64,000 nucleotides of DNA from an uncultured Eubacteriales bacterium (GTDB taxonomy: Bacteria > Bacillota > Clostridia > Oscillospirales > Acutalibacteraceae), in the NCBI GenBank assembly GCA_934456435.1, contig CAKSHH010000009.1, positions 1-64,000 on the forward strand. The letters run 5' to 3'. The notes under the pieces are model-generated. The model was given only the letters and a program-made list of their open reading frames with translations. It was not told the origin of the DNA and searched no databases. Position 1 is the stretch's first letter; each line of letters opens with the position of its first letter. Below are positions 1 to 8,138 of this stretch, in pieces. The position numbers were made by a program, and so were the translations under genes.

Positions 1-45
1 GCTGGATTTGGTATTGATTATCCGCAGGGGAATATAGGGAAATAA
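1..45 (+). CDS. C-terminal end of an unidentified protein (partial)
   Basis: An open frame enters the window at base 1 and ends at TAA 43-45, reading AGFGIDYPQGNIGK. It is followed three bases later by a perfect hairpin, which is where a real gene would end. Too short to identify. Confidence 0.4.
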   Translation, partial: AGFGIDYPQGNIGK

Positions 46-47
46 AT

Positions 48-70
48 AAGCCTCCCACACCGGGAGGCTT
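48..70 (+). terminator. Intrinsic terminator-like hairpin
   Basis: A 9-bp perfect stem (AAGCCTCCC, 48-56, with GGGAGGCTT, 62-70) follows the stop codon of the upstream partial gene. The plus-side U-tract is weak (TAAGTTT). Confidence 0.6.
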
Positions 71-133
71 TAAGTTTGGAAAAACAAGATAGATGCCGCT
101 GTATGAAAGCCGAGAATACTTTATCGACACAAA

Positions 134-164
134 AAATCCGCTTCTCTTTACGAAAAGCGGATTT
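134..164 (-). terminator. Terminator of the hydrogenase/PHP operon
   Basis: A 10-bp stem (134-143 with 155-164) overlaps the stop codon of the PHP gene. Read on the minus strand it is followed by a T-run, so it should end the minus-strand operon 163-3335. Confidence 0.75.
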
Positions 165-885
165 AAAATTTTATGAGTTTTTTGAAGTAATCTGTCACGG
201 CTTCGGGGGAGCCGGAGGTCAGTTCAATTGAATGGTTTGCCTCTTTCATATTCTCAAGATAATGTGCGTCAGAGCTGACGATTATCGGGCAATCGCTTAT
301 TATGGGGTGCTTTTTCCTGTACTCGGCTTGGTCGGCGCTGTCTGTCATTTCTACGGCGCTGAAATTCATTTCCGAGGTTATCATACCGAGGTTTGACAGA
401 ACACTGTACGAACTGCGGTCGATGTGGGCGGGATAACATACACCGCCGTATTGTTCGACCGTTTCAACTGCCCTTTCAATGCTTATTCCGCTTGCCGTCG
501 TCAGCAGAAGCTCCTGTGTACCGATTATACCGTCGCCGCTGTCCATTATGAGCTGGTCGCCGAAAATTTGCGGTCGGTTATTTATTTTGGGCACGGTTGA
601 GAGCACATATTCGGAAAAGCTTTCTGCGCTTTTCAGTTCGGGAAACAGGCATACAACGTGTACTTCCTCCGATGTGCAAAGCTCCATCCCGGGCACAACG
701 GTTATTCCGATGCTTTTACCCACTTCCATTGCCGCGGCGCAGTTCTGACAGGTGTTGTGATCCGTCAAAGCGATTATGTCAAGCCCCAAAATCTTTGCCA
801 TATTAACAAGATTATAGGGTGTCATATCGTTGTCGCCGCAGGGTGAAAGGCAGGAGTGAAGGTGAAAGTCATAGTAGAATTTCAT
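163..885 (-). CDS. PHP-domain metal-dependent phosphoesterase
   Basis: This 240-residue protein is a complete stand-alone PHP domain. The N-terminal HLH metal motif (H8, H10), TDHN (D42, H43), GMEL (E68) with H76, and a C-terminal SSDAH are the metal ligands expected of the family, which hydrolyses phosphate esters in nucleotides or sugar phosphates. It is the last gene of a minus-strand operon, one base downstream of a DRTGG-domain gene, and a terminator overlaps its stop. Its substrate cannot be told from sequence. The neighbourhood (sensory-type FeFe hydrogenase, anti-sigma-type ATPase, DRTGG proteins) suggests a signalling rather than a DNA-repair role, but that is inference. Confidence 0.85.
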   Translation of the reverse strand: MKFYYDFHLHSCLSPCGDNDMTPYNLVNMAKILGLDIIALTDHNTCQNCAAAMEVGKSIGITVVPGMELCTSEEVHVVCLFPELKSAESFSEYVLSTVPKINNRPQIFGDQLIMDSGDGIIGTQELLLTTASGISIERAVETVEQYGGVCYPAHIDRSSYSVLSNLGMITSEMNFSAVEMTDSADQAEYRKKHPIISDCPIIVSSDAHYLENMKEANHSIELTSGSPEAVTDYFKKLIKF

Positions 886-886
886 A

Positions 887-1213
887 TTATATCAGCCTCG
901 ATATTTCTGCGGCTGTTTGATAGGTGTTCTTTTCGGTTCGGAAAATGACAACGTCGTTTTGCTCGGCACGCTTGAGAGCGTCATCGTCCAGAGCTGCGTT
1001 CTCCGTCAGAATAATGCAAGCCACGTCGGCGAGCACGGCAACTCCGATGGAGTTTATGTTGCCCATGACGGTCAGCCAGGCGTCGCCCTCCTGAGCCCTT
1101 GACATCACCCAGCTCAAGAGATCGCCGCAGTAACAGCCTGTGACTTTGCGGTTAAGATCGCCGCCGCAAAGCAGGGTAAGTCCCAATTTATCTTTCAGTT
1201 CTTTCAAGTCCAT
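887..1213 (-). CDS. DRTGG-domain protein
   Basis: This is a small (108-residue) single-domain protein of the DRTGG type, the fold also found with CBS domains and in phosphotransacetylase-like proteins. Supporting features are the start LKELKDKLGLTLLCG, the central GDLLSWVMSRA segment and the alternating hydrophobic strands that follow. Its start overlaps the end of the hydrogenase gene by 10 bases, a sign of translational coupling. It is one of two DRTGG proteins in this operon; the other is at 2985-3335. No catalytic function is known for the domain; a ligand-binding or regulatory role is assumed. Confidence 0.8.
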   Translation of the reverse strand: MDLKELKDKLGLTLLCGGDLNRKVTGCYCGDLLSWVMSRAQEGDAWLTVMGNINSIGVAVLADVACIILTENAALDDDALKRAEQNDVVIFRTEKNTYQTAAEISRLI

Positions 1214-2538
1214 TTCAGCTTCTCCTCGTCGATAATTTCTCTGAACGGAACGGGAATGAATTTTTCGATTTCATCTTCGTTCAGCGGTGTCGTACTGCTC
1301 ATCTCCGCTTTCAAACGGAAAACGCAATGGTCAATGTCGGCGTATCCGCGGACGATGTCCTCCGCAAGTGCACGGCAGGTTGGTGCACCGCAGGTTCCGC
1401 AGTCAAGACCGGGAAAATTCTTTACCATTTCGGAGACCTGGTTCATCAGCTTCATCGCGTCGGTGACGTTGTCGGCAAGCTTCAGCACCGAGAACGGCAT
1501 CAGCTTTTCCTGCCACATCATTTCGTGCGGCACGGAGTCAGCCTCAATGTAGTTGCAGGAGACAGGCCGATATTTTTTGAGCGTTGAAAGCCTTGTTCTC
1601 GCAACAAAAGTGTTCGACACGGTAAGACAGCCTCCGACACAGCCGCCCGTGCAGGCGTTGAGCTCGATAAATTCAATGTCGTTGAGCTTTTCGTCTTCAA
1701 TTTCTTCCAGAATTTTTATGACGTTTTCAATGCCGTCGGCGGCAATGTATTTTTCGCAAAGTGCTCCAGAAGCTTCGCCGCCGCTGGTCGCCCAGCCGAG
1801 ACCGATTCGTCCCGATTCATCGAGCGTTTTCAGCTCGTCGAGGTGCTCCATTTTACTGAGCAGCTTCGGATAAATATCGCTTATCGCTATGGCTCCGTTT
1901 ACGTCGGAGTTTTCGGCGCAAAGAGGATTTTTTATTGCGGTGATTTTTGCGGGACAGGGTGTTATGAAAAATACGCCTATGTCCTCGTCACCGAGACCTG
2001 TTTCCGCCTTGGCTTCAAGCCTTGCAAGCCGAGCCGATTCGTCCATCGGAGTGTTCAGCTCAAGCACATTGTCGATAAGATCCGGGTATGATATGCGTAT
2101 GAGACGGCACACCGCAGGACAGGCTGATGAAATTACCGGCTTTTTGAGCGTTTTTTCTTTCAGCAGCTTTCGTGTGGCGTCGGAGATAATTTCTGCGCCC
2201 TTGGCAACCTCGAAAATCTTATCGAATCCGAGCTCCGACAAAGCCGAAAGTATGTAGTTTATATCGTCAAGATTGTTGAACTGACCGTACAGCGACGGTG
2301 CGGGCAGAGCAATTTTATATTTAAAACCGTTTATTGCTTCAAGCGGATCGCTTTTGGCGGTTTTGGCATGGTGGGGACAGATGCGGATACATTCTCCGCA
2401 GTCGATGCAGCGTTCGGAGATAATGGTCGCCTTGCCGTGGCGCACTCTTATCGCCTGAGTCGGGCATCGCTTTATACAGTTCATACATCCGAGACATTTC
2501 TTTTTGTCAAGACTAACCGAATGAAAAACAGTATTCAT
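1204..2538 (-). CDS. FeFe-hydrogenase-like protein, putative H2-sensing (HydS-like) type
   Basis: Residues 15-54 carry two CxxCxxCxxxCP ferredoxin motifs (C15/18/21/25 and C44/47/50/54). The H-cluster region follows with SSACP (C140), TPCPAK (C195, K198) and ACTGGC (C296, C300), so all four H-cluster cysteines are present. A further cysteine-rich [4Fe-4S] motif (DCGTCGAPTC) lies near the C-terminus. The proton-relay cysteine of catalytic enzymes, usually TSCCP, is Ala139 here, as in sensory hydrogenases. I chose the ATG at 2538 because AAGGAG lies just upstream; an in-frame start at 2562 has no such site. It sits with an anti-sigma-type ATPase and DRTGG and PHP genes. H2 sensing is inferred from that residue and that context, not shown. 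Confidence 0.82.
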   Translation of the reverse strand: MNTVFHSVSLDKKKCLGCMNCIKRCPTQAIRVRHGKATIISERCIDCGECIRICPHHAKTAKSDPLEAINGFKYKIALPAPSLYGQFNNLDDINYILSALSELGFDKIFEVAKGAEIISDATRKLLKEKTLKKPVISSACPAVCRLIRISYPDLIDNVLELNTPMDESARLARLEAKAETGLGDEDIGVFFITPCPAKITAIKNPLCAENSDVNGAIAISDIYPKLLSKMEHLDELKTLDESGRIGLGWATSGGEASGALCEKYIAADGIENVIKILEEIEDEKLNDIEFIELNACTGGCVGGCLTVSNTFVARTRLSTLKKYRPVSCNYIEADSVPHEMMWQEKLMPFSVLKLADNVTDAMKLMNQVSEMVKNFPGLDCGTCGAPTCRALAEDIVRGYADIDHCVFRLKAEMSSTTPLNEDEIEKFIPVPFREIIDEEKLKWT

Positions 2539-2562
2539 AATCTTCTCCTTGTTTTCGGTCAA

Positions 2563-2985
2563 TTATTTGTTATACACCTTCAGCGTAATGGTGGTTCCGA
2601 CGCCGATTTCGGTGTCAATATTCATTTCGTCGGTATATTTTTTTATGTTGGGCAGACCCATTCCGGCACCGAAGCCGAGTGAACGCACGTTTTCCGGAGC
2701 GGTGGAATAGCCCTCTTTCATCGCAAGCTCCACGTTAGGAATACCGGGACCTTTATCGGCAAGAACCACGGTTATGCACTCAGGCGTGACCGCGGCGTCA
2801 ATTACTCCGCCCTCCGCGTGGATGACCATATTTATTTCCGCCTCGTACACGGCAATGGCGACGTTTCTGATGACTGCCGGGCTGAAGCCGAGAGTTTTGA
2901 GTGAACGCTTGAGCTTGCCCGAAGCTTCGCCGGCGCGCGTAAAGTCGTAGGCGCTGACGTCATAGTGCAGATTGACTTCATCCAT
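2563..2985 (-). CDS. Anti-sigma-factor-type ATP-binding protein (RsbW/SpoIIAB-like HATPase)
   Basis: This 140-residue protein is a single histidine-kinase-like ATPase domain without a dimerisation domain, as in serine/threonine kinases of the RsbW/SpoIIAB class. The N-box is seen around VYEAEINMVIHA, the G1 box as DKGPGIP and the G2 box as GFGAGMGLPNI. It overlaps the upstream DRTGG gene by one base and lies 24 bases before the preferred start of the hydrogenase gene. No partner sigma factor or anti-anti-sigma gene is adjacent, so its target is unknown. A phosphorelay output for the putative H2 sensor is possible. Confidence 0.85.
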   Translation of the reverse strand: MDEVNLHYDVSAYDFTRAGEASGKLKRSLKTLGFSPAVIRNVAIAVYEAEINMVIHAEGGVIDAAVTPECITVVLADKGPGIPNVELAMKEGYSTAPENVRSLGFGAGMGLPNIKKYTDEMNIDTEIGVGTTITLKVYNK

Positions 2986-3335
2986 TATTTTCCGCTGCCT
3001 CCTCTGAGCCCGTGAGCATAAAGAAGGCCACAGGAGGTAAACATTTCAAGATCGGTGCAGATAAGAGCTATGTCTCTTTGCTCGGCAAGGTCGATCATTC
3101 CCATGTCGGGCGATTTTCCGCGGACAAATACAATACAGCTCATATCCATCATTTCGGCTGTTCTGACGACCTGCGGATTAACAAGCCCGGTCAGGAGCAC
3201 CGCCTGCTCCTTTACAAAGGCGAGAACGTCACTCATCATGTCGCTGCCGCAGGCTGTGAAAACCTCTCTATCAAGCAGATCTTCACCGTAAATTATACGT
3301 CCGTCGAGTATATCAATGATTTCTTTAACCGTCAT
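2985..3335 (-). CDS. DRTGG-domain protein, first gene of the operon
   Basis: This 116-residue protein starts MTVKEIIDILDGRIIYG. The start at 3335 is preferred because CGGAGGG lies at the right distance; the longer open frame to 3476 adds an unlikely Tyr-rich segment. The sequence LDREVFTACGSDMMSDVLAF matches the DRTGG core better than the second copy at 887-1213 does. The final residues are a Gly-Ser-rich tail. It opens the minus-strand operon, diverging from the subtilisin gene across about 170 bases. Confidence 0.78.
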   Translation of the reverse strand: MTVKEIIDILDGRIIYGEDLLDREVFTACGSDMMSDVLAFVKEQAVLLTGLVNPQVVRTAEMMDMSCIVFVRGKSPDMGMIDLAEQRDIALICTDLEMFTSCGLLYAHGLRGGSGK

Positions 3336-3447
3336 ATTCAGCCCTCCGAATAAAAATATATATACATAATAACATACAACATAATAAAAATCCATAGTTT
3401 TTCTATTATATTGTTTAACAAATTGTGAATTTTGTTTATTATTTTCA

Positions 3448-3476
3448 TTGACACGAAGCTTCTGAAAGGGTATCAT
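3448..3476 (+). promoter_or_regulatory. Sigma-A-type promoter of the subtilisin gene
   Basis: TTGACA (3448-3453) and TATCAT (3471-3476) are separated by exactly 17 bases. The AGGAGG ribosome binding site follows at 3493-3498. Confidence 0.7.
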
Positions 3477-3506
3477 AATATCTATAATCAGCAGGAGGCG
3501 GCTTTA

Positions 3507-5459
3507 ATGAAGAGAAATAGGGTGTTAGGTTTAATTTTATCTGCGGCGATTGCTTTGATATCGGTAGGTGCCGTGTCGGGAGGCAGAGCTGCGCTTGAAA
3601 AGGAAATTGCGGTTTCGGACAACCCGGCTGTGGTTGTTTCGCAGGCTTCGGGCAACAGCACCGTAGCTTATGAAAAAAACAAGTCAAAGGACTCGGCTGT
3701 TGAAATAAACGAAAGAAATTTTGAACAGTTTGAAGATGAAAACGACGTGTTCTATGAGCCGAAAGAGGAGAGCATCTCTTTTTATGAGGACTCCACGCCG
3801 TATATTAACGATGCGATAACGGTTTTCTTTGCCGACGGAACCTCAGAGAGCGACAGGCAGAGAATTGTTGACTCCGTTGACGGTGATGTAGTCGGTAAAG
3901 TTGATTTTATGAACGAATATGAAATAAAAATCAACCGTTCGGATTTCGGTGAAATAAATTCGCTCTGTGATGAGCTTATGCAGGACGAAAGAGTCGAGTT
4001 TGCAAGCTGTTCGTTTGCGGAAAAATATGAGCCGAATTACGTTCCGAACGATCCGTGGAACTACTCCGCAAGCTGGGATGACGATGCCTGTGACGGCGAA
4101 AATCCCTATTCAAACTGGTGGATCAAGTCCACGGATATTGATAAGGCGTGGGACTATGATGAGTATTTCAGCGATATAAAGGTCGGAGTGGTTGACACAG
4201 GCTTCGGCACGGAACACGAGGATCTGAAAGGAAGAATTGAATTTCCAAATGGATTTTTCAAGAAGAATAATGCTCCGTCATATCACGGAAATCATGTTGC
4301 CGGAATAATCGGCGCAACGCAGGACAACGGAGTTGGCTTGTCGGGAATAGTCCGTGACTGCAAGATGATCTGCGTTGACTGGCAGGCTAACGAGGATCAG
4401 GGTCAGAAATGGAACAACGAAGCAAGAATTATGACCGGATTTGTTAATGCCGTGAGGTCGGGTGCAAAAGTAATCAATTTTTCACTTGGCAGTACAAGCG
4501 GAATGGACGGGACGGACAGGGCGCAGATAGTAAAAGATGTTCAGGGAAAATTTAATTCGTATTATGTTGCAAAAATGCTCCAAAGAGGTTATGATTTCAT
4601 TTGCTGTCAGTCAGCAGGCAACGGAGTTTACAAGGACGGCGAATTTCTTTATGCCGTTGACGCAAGCAACAACGGAACCTTTTGCTCCGTAACACTCGAC
4701 AATGCGGTAAAGCTTGTAAAGGGTGTTTCGCCGCGTGAAATCGTTGACAGAATTATTATTGTTGCGGCGGCAAAATTCAACGGATACAATACCTACGAAA
4801 TGGCATCTTTCTCAAACGGAGGAAGCAATGTTTCAATTTGCGCTCCCGGATACAACATTTTCAGCGCGTATTATGCCGCAAACAGCAATTATGAAAATTC
4901 TTCGTATGCATATCTCAACGGTACGTCAATGGCGGCGCCGATAGTTACGGGTATTGCGTCGCTTGTGTGGAGCATCAATCCGTCATTCACGGGCGCACAG
5001 GTAAAAAAGTTTGTTTGCGACGATGCCAACACCAAATACGAGGTGGCGGACTGCGAGAATGAAAATCATCTGCCGACCGGAACCGGACGCTTGGTAAATG
5101 CACGGCTTGCCGTTGAGGAGGCTCTCAGAGAAGTTGAAACCTACGGAACGGTAACGGGTCAGCTTGAGTGGACGAGGCTGACTCCTAAAACGACAGTAGC
5201 TTTCACGGTTAAAAACAGCGACAGCGGCGAAACTTACAGACTGACAACCGACACGGACGGCAATTTTTCCGTGAAGCTGCCGGCAGGTGAGTATGTTCTG
5301 AGGGTTGACGGAGCAAAGAAAGATTTTGCCGTAACTACGGGAGAGACAACGGACATAGGCAAGGTTACTTCAAAGCTTCCGCTGATAGATTTTGACGCAT
5401 ACGGCGATGCGCTGAAGGACAGTACTCAGGAAATCCTCTCAAAGCTGATGATATATTGA
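3507..5459 (+). CDS. Secreted subtilisin-family (S8) serine protease
   Basis: This 650-residue preproenzyme starts at ATG 3507, behind AGGAGG. An N-terminal signal peptide (KRNR, then about 20 hydrophobic residues) is followed by an acidic, probably inhibitory propeptide. The catalytic domain shows Asp230 in VVDTGFG, His260 in HGNHVAG and Ser474 in NGTSMAAP, the complete S8 triad. After about residue 540 comes a beta-sandwich resembling carboxypeptidase regulatory-like/Cna-B repeats (YRLTTDTDGNFSVKLPAGEY). There is no sortase motif or dockerin, so it is probably released or loosely held at the surface. It has its own promoter and stands alone. Confidence 0.93.
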   Translation: MKRNRVLGLILSAAIALISVGAVSGGRAALEKEIAVSDNPAVVVSQASGNSTVAYEKNKSKDSAVEINERNFEQFEDENDVFYEPKEESISFYEDSTPYINDAITVFFADGTSESDRQRIVDSVDGDVVGKVDFMNEYEIKINRSDFGEINSLCDELMQDERVEFASCSFAEKYEPNYVPNDPWNYSASWDDDACDGENPYSNWWIKSTDIDKAWDYDEYFSDIKVGVVDTGFGTEHEDLKGRIEFPNGFFKKNNAPSYHGNHVAGIIGATQDNGVGLSGIVRDCKMICVDWQANEDQGQKWNNEARIMTGFVNAVRSGAKVINFSLGSTSGMDGTDRAQIVKDVQGKFNSYYVAKMLQRGYDFICCQSAGNGVYKDGEFLYAVDASNNGTFCSVTLDNAVKLVKGVSPREIVDRIIIVAAAKFNGYNTYEMASFSNGGSNVSICAPGYNIFSAYYAANSNYENSSYAYLNGTSMAAPIVTGIASLVWSINPSFTGAQVKKFVCDDANTKYEVADCENENHLPTGTGRLVNARLAVEEALREVETYGTVTGQLEWTRLTPKTTVAFTVKNSDSGETYRLTTDTDGNFSVKLPAGEYVLRVDGAKKDFAVTTGETTDIGKVTSKLPLIDFDAYGDALKDSTQEILSKLMIY

Positions 5460-5465
5460 TAAAAG

Positions 5466-5498
5466 CGGCACCAAACCGATATAACAGGTTCGGTGCCG
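5466..5498 (+). terminator. Hairpin after the subtilisin gene
   Basis: CGGCACCaAACC (5466-5477) pairs with GGTTcGGTGCCG (5487-5498), with one mismatch. The following T-run is weak, so termination may be partial. Confidence 0.55.
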
Positions 5499-5561
5499 AA
5501 GCTTTAAACGAATCTTGACAAATCAATGTTTTAAATTATAATAAACCATAGGACTTGTAAG

Positions 5562-5840
5562 GGCTGTGAGTATTCCTACAATGTGTGGACGGCGAGCGCA
5601 AAACTCGGAGCAAGATTTCTTTTCGATTCGTCAATACAGGGAGAATACACAACGGCAAAGTTTGAGGGATACGATTTTTCAATAACGAAAAAGTATGACG
5701 AATACCTGAAAACTTTGTACGGCGATTATATACAGCTTCCGCCGGAAGATAAGCGTACATCGGGACATAATATAATAGTTTTGGATCTGGAAAACAATTA
5801 TACAAAACACGAAAACAACTTACGCGGTTGTAATAAATAA
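5562..5840 (+). pseudogene. 5'-truncated LicD-family gene remnant
   Basis: The frame open from about 5538 to 5840 encodes the C-terminal part of a LicD-type phosphotransferase: FEGYDF, YDEYLKTLYGDY, then LPPEDKRTSGHN. This matches residues at the end of the intact LicD at 31056-31874 (LEYGDY and PPPEDKRNSGH). The catalytic N-terminal half (the SGGTLIGAIRH and DDDID segments) is missing, and no start with a convincing ribosome binding site exists. The remnant lies beside the lic transporter and cytidylyltransferase genes, on the opposite strand, and shares their bidirectional terminator. Probably a decayed lic gene. Confidence 0.75.
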
Positions 5841-5876
5841 AGCTATAACACATAATATCTTGTGTTATAGCTTTTT
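5841..5876. terminator. Bidirectional terminator between LicD remnant and lic operon
   Basis: A perfect 12-bp stem (AGCTATAACACA with TGTGTTATAGCT) has a T-run on each side. Its AGCTATAA core recurs in three other terminators of the window. Confidence 0.85.
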
Positions 5877-5893
5877 GCTGTATATTGGAAAAA

Positions 5894-7411
5894 TTATTTT
5901 TTATCATTCAGATATTTTTTTGCATCTTTAAAGAAGCTGAAAACAATTAAAAGAATGATAATTCCTATCGGGAATGCGGCAATAATTGATACGGATTGTA
6001 AACTGTACATTGAGTTTTCGGAGAAGATAAGTGCAATGGGAAAAATAATGAAAACAACAGCCCAAAATGTACGCAGTTTTTTATCCGGTTCCTCATCAAT
6101 GCCGAGTCTTTTATATGAATATGAAGAAATTACCATGGTAATCGAATCAAAAGTTGTTGCATAGAATGCAATCATTGTTATTGCAAGCAGAATCAATCCG
6201 AGGTTTGAAAGCGGCAGAGTGTCAAATATTTTGAGTATAGCCTCCGAATATGAACCACCGTTTCCGATAAAACCGGATATATCAAGTCCATGCTTCATCT
6301 GCTGTGCCAGTCCGTAGTTACCGAGTATGATAAATGATGTAAATGTACCGGCAAGTCCCCAGCCGTATCCGCCCAGCACGGTATTTTTAATAGTCCGGCC
6401 TTTGCTGATTTTTCCAATAAAGAACGGCGTTGCAACGCACCATACCATCCAATAAGCCCAGTAATAAATTGTCCAGTTTTGAGGAAATGAATTTTCTCTC
6501 AGCGGATCAAGCCATGTAGCCATACCGATAAAGTTCTGAACCATATTTCCGATTGCAGAAAATCCGGTTTCAAGAATGTATGAAGTTTCTCTGCCGAGAA
6601 GAAGAAAATAGAGAAGCAATGCAAAGAAAAGGTATGTACAATAAGTTGCAAGTTTTGAAACGCCCTTCATTCCAAACCAAACTGTCAGCGTATATACGAA
6701 AGCTATGAAAATAAGAATAATTATAGTTAAAGCATTTCCGTTGGTAATACCGAAAACTTTGCTAATTGCCGATGAAAGCAGGGGAGTTGCAAGCGAAAAC
6801 GTGGTTGCCGTTCCTGCAATTAACGCAAAAATTGCAACAAGGTCAATGATTTTTCCGATTGGACCGTCGATTTTTTTACCAATTAAAGGACGGCATGCTT
6901 CCGAGAATTTTTGCTTTTCTTTTCCGCGGACATGCAGCATAAATCCGAACGCAACAGAAAGAACAATATAAAAGCTCCATGCAATCGGACCCCAATGAAA
7001 GAGTGGGTATGTCGATGCCCATTTTTGAATACCGCCCAGCTTTTCAATTTGCGGTTCGTTGGCATACAGCGCCCATTCACAAAGTGAATAGAAAAGAATA
7101 TCCGCAGCCATTGTCGATGTGAAAATCATAGCGCCCCATTTGAAAGAACTGTATTCTGGCTTATCAGTATTTCCAAGCTTGATTTTACCGTATTTCGAGA
7201 ATGCAATAAAGACCGTGCAAAGAAAAATTCCGAGCCCGAGCAGCGCATAGTAAATGCCGCATTGATCGCCGAGAAAGCCTCGTATTACTCCGAGTACAGC
7301 CTTGGAGTGGTCAGGGAAAATTACGAACAGGACAAATAGAATCAGGACACCGATTAGAGGACAAATTATGGAGACCCAATCCAGTCTGTCTTTTAGTTTC
7401 TGTGATTTCAT
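5894..7411 (-). CDS. BCCT-family choline/betaine transporter
   Basis: This 505-residue membrane protein has about twelve hydrophobic segments. The BCCT signature region runs through YYWAYWMVWCVATPFFIGKI and the following SKGRT. The family imports choline, betaine or carnitine with H+ or Na+. Its stop lies just before the shared terminator, and it is the third gene of a minus-strand operon, eight bases after the cytidylyltransferase. Choline is the likely substrate because both upstream genes look like phosphocholine enzymes; it would then replace the unrelated LicB permease of other bacteria. Substrate choice is inference. Confidence 0.88.
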   Translation of the reverse strand: MKSQKLKDRLDWVSIICPLIGVLILFVLFVIFPDHSKAVLGVIRGFLGDQCGIYYALLGLGIFLCTVFIAFSKYGKIKLGNTDKPEYSSFKWGAMIFTSTMAADILFYSLCEWALYANEPQIEKLGGIQKWASTYPLFHWGPIAWSFYIVLSVAFGFMLHVRGKEKQKFSEACRPLIGKKIDGPIGKIIDLVAIFALIAGTATTFSLATPLLSSAISKVFGITNGNALTIIILIFIAFVYTLTVWFGMKGVSKLATYCTYLFFALLLYFLLLGRETSYILETGFSAIGNMVQNFIGMATWLDPLRENSFPQNWTIYYWAYWMVWCVATPFFIGKISKGRTIKNTVLGGYGWGLAGTFTSFIILGNYGLAQQMKHGLDISGFIGNGGSYSEAILKIFDTLPLSNLGLILLAITMIAFYATTFDSITMVISSYSYKRLGIDEEPDKKLRTFWAVVFIIFPIALIFSENSMYSLQSVSIIAAFPIGIIILLIVFSFFKDAKKYLNDKK

Positions 7412-7418
7412 TCGATTG

Positions 7419-8138
7419 TCATCCTTTCATACAGGCATAGCTGCTGTCAATATTTATCAGCTCTTCAAAGCTGTCAATTTCAATAATGTCGTTCTTTTCT
7501 ATTGGATAAATTCTTAAGTCAAAGTCTTCTCTGTGGCAAAACATTGCCACATCGTCCCAATAGATTTGTCGGTTATTTCTTTCAATAAATTCATATTCCA
7601 AAAATTTCTTTAGCTTTAATCCGCCGGAGGATGTCCAACGCGATACGCTGTATAATTGCCAGCCGTCATTTCCGCCTGTTCTGCTACATGAGGTAATGCT
7701 TAGTTCGCTGTTGACTGAGAGCAGCCACTCATTTGTTGGAGATTTTGTTCTTACGGCACAATATCCGGAACGTTCAAAATCCGTGAAAAGAATTTCAGGG
7801 TTGTATATTATCTGATCTCCGTCTAAAATAAGTGCATTTTCCAAATGATCCCTTGCACAATAGAGCGAGGAAATATTGTTACATTCGGCATAGAGAGGAT
7901 TTTCGATAACGGTTAATCCCATGTATGTATTCGGCAGGTCGTAAAATTGTTCCTTTAGATAACCGACGACAACGTATATTTCAAATATATTGTTTTGATG
8001 CAGAGCTTCAATAACCGAGTCTATCATTCTCTTACCGTTTACTTTTACAAGAGGTTTCGGCGTTTTCAGCGTTACCGGCTTCATTCTTTCTCCGAAACCG
8101 GCGGCAAGAATTACTGCTCGTTCAATTTTGCTTTTCAT
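7419..8138 (-). CDS. Nucleotidyltransferase, LicC-like CTP:phosphocholine cytidylyltransferase
   Basis: This 239-residue single-domain nucleotidyltransferase has the signature AVILAAGFGERMKPVT followed by PKPLVKVNGK. The acidic metal site (LDGDQI) and a C-terminal DSFEEL/ID segment are also visible. LicC enzymes make CDP-choline from phosphocholine. The gene overlaps the stop of the upstream fusion gene by four bases, which indicates coupling. The fusion protein already carries a similar domain, so this copy may be redundant or may activate a different amino-alcohol phosphate. The family also includes sugar-phosphate enzymes. Confidence 0.83.
   Translation of the reverse strand: MKSKIERAVILAAGFGERMKPVTLKTPKPLVKVNGKRMIDSVIEALHQNNIFEIYVVVGYLKEQFYDLPNTYMGLTVIENPLYAECNNISSLYCARDHLENALILDGDQIIYNPEILFTDFERSGYCAVRTKSPTNEWLLSVNSELSITSCSRTGGNDGWQLYSVSRWTSSGGLKLKKFLEYEFIERNNRQIYWDDVAMFCHREDFDLRIYPIEKNDIIEIDSFEELINIDSSYACMKG

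Noticed and set aside
5536..5907. Minus-strand frame of 123 codons
   Set aside because: It covers the LicD remnant and the terminator in antisense; no start signal and no family.
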